Assembly: GCA_035041965.1 (NCBI GenBank) | Contig: JAPYMA010000173.1 | Location: forward strand, 434,001-498,000 | DNA: 64,000 nt | Direction: 5' to 3' | Source: Anisakis pegreffii | Lineage: Eukaryota > Nematoda > Chromadorea > Rhabditida > Anisakidae | Shown: piece after piece, positions 50,101-61,100 of the stretch | Layout: the number at the start of each line of letters is the position of its first letter | Numbering within the stretch: the stretch's first letter is position 1 | Notes under the pieces: model-generated | Told to the model about the DNA's origin: nothing | The model's database searches: none | What the model saw: the letters and a program-made list of their open reading frames with translations, nothing else | Position numbers and translations under genes: made by a program

Positions 50101-53100
50101 CTGAGACTTGAATACTTGCTTGAACTGGGACAGCTGTGGAGCGAATGTTCAGCTGGGAGTTAAAGTTTTATTGTGAATATAATTTTGCGTTTTAAAATTG
50201 CAGGAACTGTTTCGGTTCATGGAATTAATTGGATCTGAAAAGTTTGAACTACTTATTGAATGACTTGAGAGGAAGAGTTGAATCTAGATCGCGTGAATAA
50301 TCTATTGAATCGAGCTGAAATTCTAACTGTTATCAACTCACTAGCGATACGTGCAGGTCCATCATTGGGATGTGCCGTTACGAAGTTTTCAGTCAACTCT
50401 TTCAACGCTTCACGTCGTGTTCTTGCGGCCATTGCGGCAAATTTCTTCGATCGATGCACAGCATTCTCGCCATTAATTACTGCAATTTCAACTGGCTGCA
50501 ACTATTTTGAATGTACAACCTGCTAAGCGATCAATGCATTTCGATCTCTTTGAATATTGAAGAAACGAATCCGAGAAGATTACACAAAGCGTGTTTTTTG
50601 AGTGAGTGCTTGATGAAGTGAATAGCATTCTATTATAATCGTAATTTTGACAATTTCCAAGTAGGTGTATTGAAACATACTTTTCGTTAATAAAAAATCA
50701 TGGAATTGAGAACATTTCGAATAAGTTGCACCAGTAGGCAACGGTGGCCCGAACGATGGTACATCTTTGGCTCGTGAAACAGCAACTCTACAAGACAAAT
50801 TGTCAAATATATTTTCGAAGCAACAACTTTATCTCAACAGCTTTGATCCATCAATCTTTGGTGATGATCAAAAGCGATAGATGTGATATACTGATTGTGA
50901 GTATCCTTATGCATCAAGTCAATAAGCAATGCGACAGTAAATTGTTTTGAGGTACACTTCCAAATGCAACAGAAGAATAAACATAAAAGAAGAAGATATA
51001 ATTCATGGAATCAGTCATATTGCCTCTAGAATGATGGCATTAAGTTCTACTGGATATATTACTGATCAGCGACTGTTCACACAAATGAGGTTTTGATACG
51101 AGACTGATTGAGACGTACGTGTAAGTGACGTCGTCTGTACACGGATGATTGGCACGAACGATAATGAAGACGTGTTGAAAATGAGAGCGAACAGTTATTG
51201 GACTAAACGGTAATGCGCCCGGCTCTTGAAATATCAACGTGACCATATCGTTTCCAATATGACGTTTGCGAGCCAACTGCAGCAAACAATTCATGAATCA
51301 TTGATATTAATAATGAAAACCTCACGGATATAACTCGTCTCAGAGGTCAGTCCAATGCAGCATGATCTAGAGATCATTCTGCATGGAGAGAACAATTCAT
51401 AATGATACTGTGCGTGATTATGTTAACGAGCAAACATTATGTTAAAACCCGTAGAATATCGGATAACAGAATCCAATGAATCGAAAATATTGTCCAGTAG
51501 GAAGAGTACGTAGAACAAATGAGGGCAAAATCAGTGTGGCAATAATGAATCACTTTCCCAAAATGAATCAAAGTTTAAATGAGTGGAATCAAAAAGGAGC
51601 TGATTAGCTGTTGCCGAGGAGTGAAGTGCAACAACGATTCAAAACAATCCAGCGAACAAACCTGTTGCCTATTGCTGTGTGTGAACGGCAGTAGTGTCGA
51701 AACATGGAACATAATCTCATGAGCTTGATATTCGGCATAAATCGAGTATGTACCAGTGGTGTCACCACGAATATCAAGCCCACCTTTGTACTGATCGAAC
51801 CCTTTTAAACGTACTCGTTGACCGAGAAAATCCAAAAATTCTTCAAAAGCTGGCGATCCATTTTCTAGAATTTGAAAATGTTCAATTTCACTCCAAAATG
51901 GCCATCTTACTCAGTCAAAAAAGGCCATCGGAATGTATTTCCGATAGTGATTCAAGCATGAAAATTTCAAGGAGTTGACATCGTAATAGCAAAATTTGAC
52001 ATCAGCAGAATTGTACGCTTAACACACTCACCATTATTGTACATTTGCTCTTCAGTTGACTGTCCGGGCCCACAATACATAACACCTACTTTATACCTCG
52101 TATATATTGGCTGAAAGTGAAAGCGATTAAGTTGAAAGATGTGGAGGTTAAGACGTGATATACACAATTTCCAATAGAGTTTCTTGCTATTCCGTCTTTT
52201 GGAAGTTTCGAACGAACTCGCTTATAATACGAATATTTGACTTTCGTTTGTTTTGTTTGACATCGTTTCAGAAAATTAGAAATATCTGAGTAATAGAGCA
52301 CATTCCCTCCGAATAATATATATTTACAGAAAGCTGAAATTCTTCTCGATTCAAAGATACCAAAATATTTGCGATACTGAGCGCAGAACAGTTCACCAAC
52401 CTGTTCATCAATTTTCATAAGAAGGTCTTCAACCCGAGCCGATTGAGCCGCAGGTCTCAAGGCTGTGAAATGCACCTGAGGACAGACCACATCGAGCAGC
52501 TCTTTCACTACGGATCGCGTACTCCTTTGCTCATTCCCATCAGTGATCGCCTCTTCAGGCACCGCCACTCGGATGTTACGAACCTGAAATTCCCCGGATT
52601 ACGCGATAGTAGTTTTTTTTGCTGAACCACTGTTCTAATGAAACAGATCAAATGCTCGGCGAAGATAGCACGTTTACAATTAATTATATTTTAGATCAAT
52701 CAATGCCAAATAAAGTTCAATTCATTCAACTTCGTAACTAGTTCAGATGATGTGCTTGATCAGTTCAATATGCAATATTATTGTGATGAAGATCTCACCT
52801 GAAGCTAAACTTAGTCGGAGCAAGATAATTTATGTGGAAGTGTTTGAATGAGAAGAGATAAAACTCTGAGATGTTTTCATGGAAAGGCGCTTTTTGAAAC
52901 AACGAGAAACTGAAAGCATTTAATGAGAAAGAGCGAACATCACTGATTCGAACGATCATTCGGTAGATGGCCATTGAATGGACGCCGTTTGATTTTTTGT
53001 GCTCGACATTCTCTCGAATCATGGAAAGAGCCACTGGGCCGAACGTATCATCGGTTCCGAGATAATTTGAATGTGCTGAAAAGTGTTTGCGGGTTTGCGT

Positions 53101-56100
53101 GCATGGTCACTTTATTCAGTATATTCATAAGGTTGCATTTAGTTGCGCATTTTCATTTACAATGATCAATTGAAATGTAGAGTTTTGATTGATTTGCGTG
53201 ATCATGACTTGTTTATGGCGAGTGCGCACAATTTTCCTTTATTTTCCATTATGTTATTACTTGGAATAATCATTTCTAAATACAGCTGAAACATTCACAG
53301 TCTTCATATCGTTTTGTTTTCTTAGACAACATTCTCCTCGTTTGGTTCAGATTAGTCGTTTCCCCAACGGATTTCACAATATTTCTGTTAAGAGCGATTT
53401 ATGTTCGATCAGTTTTTTGCTTGCGAGTGTTTGTTTCTATTTCGGTTTCGGAATTATATCACTCATTTGGTTGAGAGCGATTAAATTTTGAGAATATCTT
53501 CTTGAAGAAACGTTTTTCATTTTCCAAAAAGAGACTTTTCTTGGGGCATCTTCAAGTGAATGTGAATAAATTGAAGTGCATTCGCTAAAGAAAAATACAA
53601 GTGACATTTGAAATGCACTTATTGTAATTTTATTTCTTTTTTTTCTCAACGCAACACAGCATTGTTCGCATTCACATGAGTTCACGCCGTAACGTTCCCT
53701 TTCTCTGGAACTTTTAAGAAGCTCCGGACAAAACAAAAACCAATCGAAATCTCTATTGAACTCACGTCTGCCCACAAAGCAATGCCTATAATAATACGAG
53801 CCAATATCTTGTGGTTCGATAACAATCTTCGGCTGACGTGCCGCACATAATCTGAAAAAGCAACAAATCAGTTTCAGCGTCTAACGATAAGTGAAACGCT
53901 GGATTAGTCTTGAAACGATAAATTTGGCTAATTTAGCGTGAACACTCAAAGAGAAGCAGTAATTATTTGGACGATTGCGACTCAACAACTAAGACGTACA
54001 GTAAACTGGATCAAGACATTGCAAAAAGCGTGTTCATTCCATATGTGAAATGAATTCAATTGATTCACCTAAACTCAGTTAAATTTACTATGCCGATGCT
54101 CAACTGAATATGATTTAGGAGTATCCTGAACTTAAAATAATTTTAACAACGTTTTGAAATGATAGATGGAATTTGATGTTTGCACGATAAACTCCTAAGC
54201 AAAGATGAACATTCTGGAGTGATGATACAGATCAAGGTGCTAATAGGAAGGGCAATATCAATGAAACTGATGTGGCAATGAATGAGCAGTGATATGATAG
54301 TGACTGATATCAGAGAAATTGACTGAGTGAAATAAGCAAACCTTCCACCCAAATACACATTGCTGACATCTTCAAGAATCGCCGATTCAGCAGCAGTTTG
54401 TTCACGTTGCCAGCTTTCATACTCTGATTTCGCCAGATCACTACCAGCCACTTGAGAGTGCCGTCGTGTTAGTGCTAACCGACGAATTGGTTCACCACCA
54501 AGTTCATTCCTTTAATGAAAGCATGAATTGGTTCTTCATGCTTTCATTCAAGATAAACACACAATGTTGGATCGTATGGCACTCATTTTCATAATTTTGT
54601 TATCAATATTACGTTTGGGCATGATGCAAGCAGATCTCATGCAAATGATCAGTGCCTAGTTTCCAACAACTCAGCAGCAGATCCATGGAATGGCATCTAG
54701 GAATGCGAAGAGAATTCCATATCGAATTACTAATTTCTGCACTAACTTCAAATTGCTAAATTCCTTTTGCAACTAACATAAGCAGATTCACTGGAAAAAT
54801 GGCATTGTTCGCGATAAGTTTCTTAAGGAGTCATTGTGATAAAACGAACAATAGAGATGAGCAATTTCGATGAGATGTAAACTGACCTGAAAGCGGGACA
54901 CGAAACAAGAAGGTCATTGCATTTGCCATCGCCAGAATCGTCCTCACAAGGACTTTGCGCTTGAGAGGCACCCGTAGGACGAGGTTCAATTGAGGTGGTT
55001 GGTGGGCCAAGACCCCATGCGGCTGCCAAACTTTGGCAATCATGATATGCACACAGTCGAGGATAGCACGGCCTCCATTCACTTGAAAAATTTGTTCGTT
55101 CATCCTTTATGATCTATCCTTATCAACAATGATCTGGTTGATTGCTAAGCTAACAAGATGAACGCCACGAACTCAGCGTGCCATCATCAGAAAGATTCAG
55201 ATGTGGGTTTTTTTAAATTACATATATTCCTTGAACATATAGCAAAAACTGTTAATTGTTTGTGGGCAACGTTTCGAGATTGGATAGAATTAGTAACTGG
55301 ATGAATATTAAGATGAACATCGTGTTCAAATGAACGGTGCTAATGAATGATAAGAGTGATGAATGATAACTTTGTTTGGTCAGATGATGACTGAACGACA
55401 GTATCACCGTCGGCATTGGTGGCATACGATTCAGAAGCGTTCTGCACATTATTCGGCGTTACCGTTGACGTTGACGCTGATGCAGCCGAAAAACTGTGCA
55501 GTGTACCTGAGCGAAGGAACTTATTCAATCAGATAGCAACCAATCGTGTTCAGAATACGAAAAACAAGTTGATGGATTATATTGAATTCGGATAATTTAA
55601 GATAGATATTATGCTCAAGTACTGTGTTTGGTATGGTGTGAATGTTAAAAGGAATTATCAATTTGATATTCTTTCAGATAATATATTGTTGAGATGAATA
55701 CATTATGAGGAATTCTCAGATGAAATTGAAGTAAATTGGTAAGTGGATGAACACGTCCGATTATGTTGCGTATTCGGTTACCGTTTATGAAATGTGATAG
55801 TTGCGGTGTTCTGTGAAATTTTGAGAAGGGCTATATGATACTTATGTTTTTAGTTTTTGACGATGATGAATCGTGTTTTTAGGCTTTTATTACTCGAGTG
55901 ATCATGACTGAGCATAGAATGAAGTGATCTGTTTGTTACTGTCACTGGTTTTGAAAGTGCCATAATGCTTGTAAGCATTCGTTGAGATTATTAGCTTGAA
56001 TGATGGTGAACGTAAGTCCCACAATGAGCATTATTGAATGTCAGTTTTTTTTAGGTGTCATACGATGACGAATGTTACGATAGGTTTGAGTAGAGCATGA

Positions 56101-58112
56101 AAGATATATGTTGTATGAGTAGAGCACAAAACACCTACTGGATGTCATAGTGGTAGGGCTCGGCAACGCACTAGAAGCCTGAGCCGATCCAGTGGAGAGA
56201 ATACTTTTCGTGGAATTGCATGAAGAGGACGTTAACACCTCACTGTTACCACCTAAAATACACGCAAACACTTCAAAACAACAAACGCATCATCACATCA
56301 TTGCCCATGTTTTCATCTCGGTTGAAATTGAAATACATTCCTCACAATCACTACTAATCAACTGTAAAATTATTATTGCGAATTAACTATGATCAACAAA
56401 GAACTGCTAACAGATTCCAAATAGATTGAGAACATCAGAGCAATTTCAAGGAGTAAAATATTGCTACAAAATTTCATAAGTATCAGAAATTCATCAAGTT
56501 TTCAGTGAAAAAATGATGATGGTGAGCGTTACCAATGAGGAATGATATTGACGGAAGGAAACATCAACAGAACATGAATAGATGTCTCTTGAGGATTATT
56601 AATTGAATGATAGTGATGATTAGATAGGTGAAGGTGGACTGTACGATTAGAAACATCGATCATATTGCGTGACAACTGACAATTATGGCACTGACCGAAT
56701 GAAATATCTACTTCAGATAGAACGGAATATAGCTGGATGATAGTTTTGAGTCAAATGTCAGCACAGATGACATTTGTGAATAGCACGATGTTATCAAGCA
56801 ATATCCCACCCACTTATTTCGTTTATAAACTTCTTGAAGTGCTCATCACTGCGTGTGATTGCAGTTTTTGCAATTGATATGTTTTTGAGCTGATATAAAA
56901 CTGATATCTGATTTTTGCAGCAACTGATATGCAACTGATATTTTGATCCGATCTCACAATCAGCAAATGAAACGCTCAAAAACTTTTGTGTGATTCATCG
57001 TCAGTGAATAATACTATTCAATGGAAAGAATGTTAAATTTATTGACTGTATACTTTAGACAGAAAAGTAACTACCAACTAACAACAAACCTTATTGAATT
57101 CATTATTTACATTTGGCAGTTTTAATCACTTATTATTTACGTTCAATTTTTAATCATTATTTACATTTGGTATTTTTAAGTTGAACATGAACAATCGAAC
57201 GTAATGAATAAAATGTAGTCAATCCAACTCGATCAGACAATTTGAACTTGAATTTGATATAAACAAAAATTGTGAATCATTCATACTTTTAGCATTTGGA
57301 CAAAAATAGAAGCTAATCGAAACAAGTCAAATGATTCAGAGTGCACTGAATGAGTTCTATTTTCGCATAAAGCAATTATTAATGAATTGATCATAAGCAA
57401 TGATCACTTATCAAACGCCGATTGAAATGTTGCAATTGAGAAAGACGATTCAACGTGAAGGTAGTAATCATAAGACAGGCGAGTTCTAAAGAAAAAATTT
57501 ACAATTTTACAACTGAAATTTGAAGTGCAAGGGAGCATCACTCCAAGTGAATGTATATGCGTTTAGAATCGAGCGAAAGTCTGGAGTTATTTCGAATCGC
57601 ACGCAATTGCAAACTAACGAATCAAAAAGCACATCAAAAAGATGCCATCACATAAATTGCCACTTAAATTATCATATAAATTGAAGAATTCATGAGATGT
57701 CCTCCATGCTAACTAATGTGCTATTGAACAATTACAATTGCAACTGCAACTGCTGCATCAGAACCACACTTTGACGGCAGTTGTTAACAAAATGATGCTA
57801 AAAGACGTGCTAATGTGATCAGAATTGAACATAAAAATGTTCAAACAATAAGTCTGCACGGCGAAAAGTGAAAGGATTTTCAGAAACAACTGTAAATTTA
57901 TGCATTTTATGCACATTTAACAATTGTGTGAGCATCGTTTGTTTGCTTGGCAGCAGTCTGGTCGGTCGTATTAATAGACAACTGGGCTTACCACCAAGAG
58001 CTACGGCCAGTAATGAGCCGCGCCGATTGAACAGGTCTAGAGCTCGGGCTGTGGCAGTGCAACAGACATCCGCTGATGACGATGACGACGAGGACTGTCC
58101 TGCACTCTCCAT
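46617..58112 (-). CDS. sipa-1: SIPA1-like Rap GTPase-activating protein (RapGAP + PDZ + coiled coil)
   Basis: SIPA1/SPAR proteins switch off Rap GTPases at membranes and junctions. There are 23 exons on the - strand: 57992-58112, 56139-56252, 55371-55506, 54887-55081, 54342-54509, 53766-53851, 52939-53075, 52401-52583, 52032-52110, 51662-51864, 51119-51276, 50681-50787, 50342-50479, 49613-49859, 49237-49349, 48893-49041, 48545-48747, 48209-48365, 48034-48119, 47562-47661, 47322-47390, 47008-47133 and 46617-46694. Their sum is 3,153 nt, or 1,050 residues, and all phases agree. The start ATG 58112 is the first after an acceptor-like TTTTTATAG at 58143. An N-terminal AYHDCQSL (exon 54887-55081) matches the vertebrate FAHYDVQSL motif. 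It is shorter than vertebrate SIPA1L1 (about 1,800) and close to SIPA1 (about 1,040). The symbol is by homology. Confidence 0.95.
48545..49041 (-). other. sipa-1: PDZ domain exons of SIPA1-like gene
   Basis: Exons 48893-49041 and 48545-48747 cover residues about 729-845. The carboxylate-binding loop reads LGFH. The later pattern [20 protein letters not shown] and then GSPRRGC is characteristic of the SIPA1/SIPA1L PDZ domain, which binds C-terminal peptides of membrane partners. Confidence 0.94.
49913..49938 (+). repeat. (GGAT)n microsatellite in a SIPA1-like intron
   Basis: About six GGAT units lie in the intron between exons 49613-49859 and 50342-50479. Confidence 0.9.
50342..52110 (-). other. 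sipa-1: RapGAP catalytic domain exons of SIPA1-like gene
   Basis: Exons 52032-52110, 51662-51864, 51119-51276, 50681-50787 and 50342-50479 cover residues about 380-608. Signatures in order are [68 protein letters not shown] and [14 protein letters not shown]. The last joins across the 50681/50479 junction. The Asn of IGND at about residue 483 (exon 51119-51276) is the catalytic 'Asn thumb' that replaces an arginine finger in Rap GAPs. It is present, so catalysis should be intact. Confidence 0.96.
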
Positions 58113-61100
58113 ACGATTCAAGCAAGATTTGTTCACGCAAAACTATAAAAATGGTTGTTGATGTTGGGAGCGTTTTTCGATAGAGAATTGGCTGCTTGCA
58201 TGAATAGTGCGACGAATTCGCGAATGCACCAACCACTCAAAAATCTCAAAATGGTTCCATATCTATCTGGTAACTTGGCTTTCTTGGCATTTCATTGACT
58301 GCTCTATGTGTTAGCGCTGACTAGATATATATGCTTATATGGATGGATGTATACGCTCATCACTTTATACGTATTTCTAGGTACGTTCATCTTTGCACTA
58401 CTTCAAAAGATTTTCATGCGCTAGCAGTTATGTTTTAGCTTACAGTTAGTAAGAAGTAAGAAATATAATATTGGTCTAGTGTGCTATCCGTGTATAATGT
58501 CAGAAATAGAAACAGTAACGGCGTGAATACTGAATGGAATGATAGTGTAACGGAACAGGTGTGAACAAAGTGAACGGAGGTTATTAAAACCAGTGCAATC
58601 ATGGGAAACTGGAAGGGAAGAGGATCATTGATGAAAATCAGGTTGGAACAGTATTGGACACAGCTGGATGGAATGGTGTCCGAAGCTTCTTCAGTAGCGC
58701 AAGCGTGAGCATAAGGCTGAGGCTGTGAGGAGCCATCAGCTAAACCCAGGTATTAGCTGAACTTAAGGCTGGGCCTAAGCTTAGCTCAACGCACATCGAA
58801 CTTTTCAGTTGTCCACCCGGCTGTCTGCGTAGGGCCACTGAAAAAGCGAGCATACACACAAATGCATTCCCAACAAGTAAATGACAAGAACGGCACTCGG
58901 AAAGCTGTCGATTTTCGCTTCAGCGTTTTAATAATTATGATTACAGGTTAAGACAATCATCATGCATAGCCATGCACTCCGACTCCATTCATATTCGTGT
59001 CAGTCATAAAAACAATTTCTTTAGAAATGATCTTTATTTGGTTTCGTCGTGCTTTTGCATGATTTCAATAGACGTGATTGATGGTATGCCATAAAACCAG
59101 ACCATGCCGTGATTCTTACTATTCATATCTATAATGTCTGGCTTCGTTGCTAGAACTCAACGCTAACAACTAACAGTAATAATAAGAATACTGATAGTAA
59201 TAACAATAACAATAATAACAGTAATGATAACCATGAATATGGGTGAAATGCCTATAATGGCTAAGTCAAGATGATATGAAATATAGGTACAGATAAGTAA
59301 GTAGGTATAATTATAGTAGTGGTTTTGATGCTGATAACAATAAATGTATAATAGTTATATGCGAGATTAATGAATATTATGCGTTGTCTGCTAAAGGCAT
59401 CATTCATTGAAGACGTTTGGTGTTGTTTCAAATGTACAAGATGATAGTAATAATATGATGGAAAGCAGTAATAATGATCTGAAGCAAGATCATAAAATGG
59501 GTATTGAATGAACGGTGTATGAGCATTTTGAGCTGTTTCTTGAGCACATTTGTATGATTGATTATTGTTATTATTGTTACTACTGCTTATTGTTATTGTT
59601 TTTAGTTTGCTTTGCTTCGAATGCAGTCAAGAACATGCACACAAAGAGACAAGCAATTGGCATAGCGATAGTTGCTAATATAAAACAAGTAAGCACTTCA
59701 CATCACTGCAGCAGCAGCTCTTAAGAAGTAGCTCTCAAGAAATCATTTATCGAACTGAATCTGAATCAATGGCAAATGAAAGACGGACACCTTTTCAAGT
59801 AAATTTTATCAAACAAACAACACAATGAAATTGTTGTTTGATTGTTGAAGAATGATGATCAATCAATCAATTAATCAGTCAATCGCACAAAGGGAAATTG
59901 CCATCACGCTTGATGATGATGATGATCATTTCATGTGCTGCGGAAAGATGAAATCACTTCAAGCTGCAAACAGACGGGCTTGATGTGAGGAGATTTAGAG
60001 CATTTAGATCACTCACTTACTCACTGCACTTGGTCGCATTCTTCAACCGCAAATCAGAACTGATCTATCCAGTGAACAAACATTAGAGAACATTGTGTTT
60101 GAGTGTAGTTTAAAATCAATTCATCAACAGGAATGAATATTCAGTGGAAGTGTTACGACGACAATGGAACAAACAACACAACAAATGTTTCATTGAGTCG
60201 TTTCACTCACTTCGAGTCATCAATCTCAGCGCTGTGTTGTGATATAATGATCGCTAAAAAACATCGAATCCGCTGATAAGAAAACTGTATAAATTTGGTG
60301 CCATAAAACTTTAATTTTCGCCATTTCAAATCGTACAGTGCAAATTTCGACGAACTTTCCGTATTGTGAAGTGCAGCTGGAATTTAGAGTTGTTTCAGTG
60401 ATATGCCTCGATTGAATGTCGTACGATCTGCGTAACAAAATCCCACTGACAAATCGCTCGCTCTTCATCACTTTCATCTAACTATGATAGGGAGCGTTCA
60501 GCATTCAAGATGAGCAATAAGTCAAAGGAGATTTCATCTTAAAGTTTCACCTCCACATATCTCTTCAAACAGTCTTCAAACCGCGGAATATTCCACGCAA
60601 GAGAGAATTAATTGGATTAGTGTTGACTTTTGAGCTTTCAAGAGGGAACAACGCTCGGCACGGCACGGATTGTTGTGCCCACAGCCTATTGTGCATTTTG
60701 TACTGCACACAGCTGATTGAAGCTGACTGTACTTGTTTCGTTCGAGTTGAAATGAAATGAACAAGTTCGTTGTTATTGTCGTTGAACAGCGAAATCATCC
60801 AATGTCAAAAAACAGCATTTGGTGGAATAAATTCAAAAATTTTGTTCCGAAATATGAAAACAAAAGTTTAAAAAAATTTTTTTAAAACTATTACGTAGGA
60901 AACACATAAACACTCACACACACAGACAAAATAACAAAGTAAATTAAGCTATAGTGTTAACTGAACAACTCTAAAAAAAATTTGAGGATTATTGGAATGT
61001 TGTGGAACGATAGCGATTGTGCAATGGAACTATGAAATGGATCATCACAAAACTTTACTAAAATAACGAATTTTATATCGTTCATCGCATAAAAATACCT

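Noticed and set aside
54831..55103. - strand 90-codon ORF in SIPA1-like exon 4
   Set aside because: The alternative frame contains the conserved AYHDCQSL motif and joins its neighbours in phase; this one does not.
57868..58161. + strand ORF with an Asp run
   Set aside because: It is antisense to SIPA1-like exon 1; the Asp run is the complement of the Ser run of the real exon.
58690..58800. GGCTTA/TAAGGC-like words suggesting another telomeric repeat
   Set aside because: The hexamers are scattered, out of register and mixed with unrelated sequence, so there is no real array.
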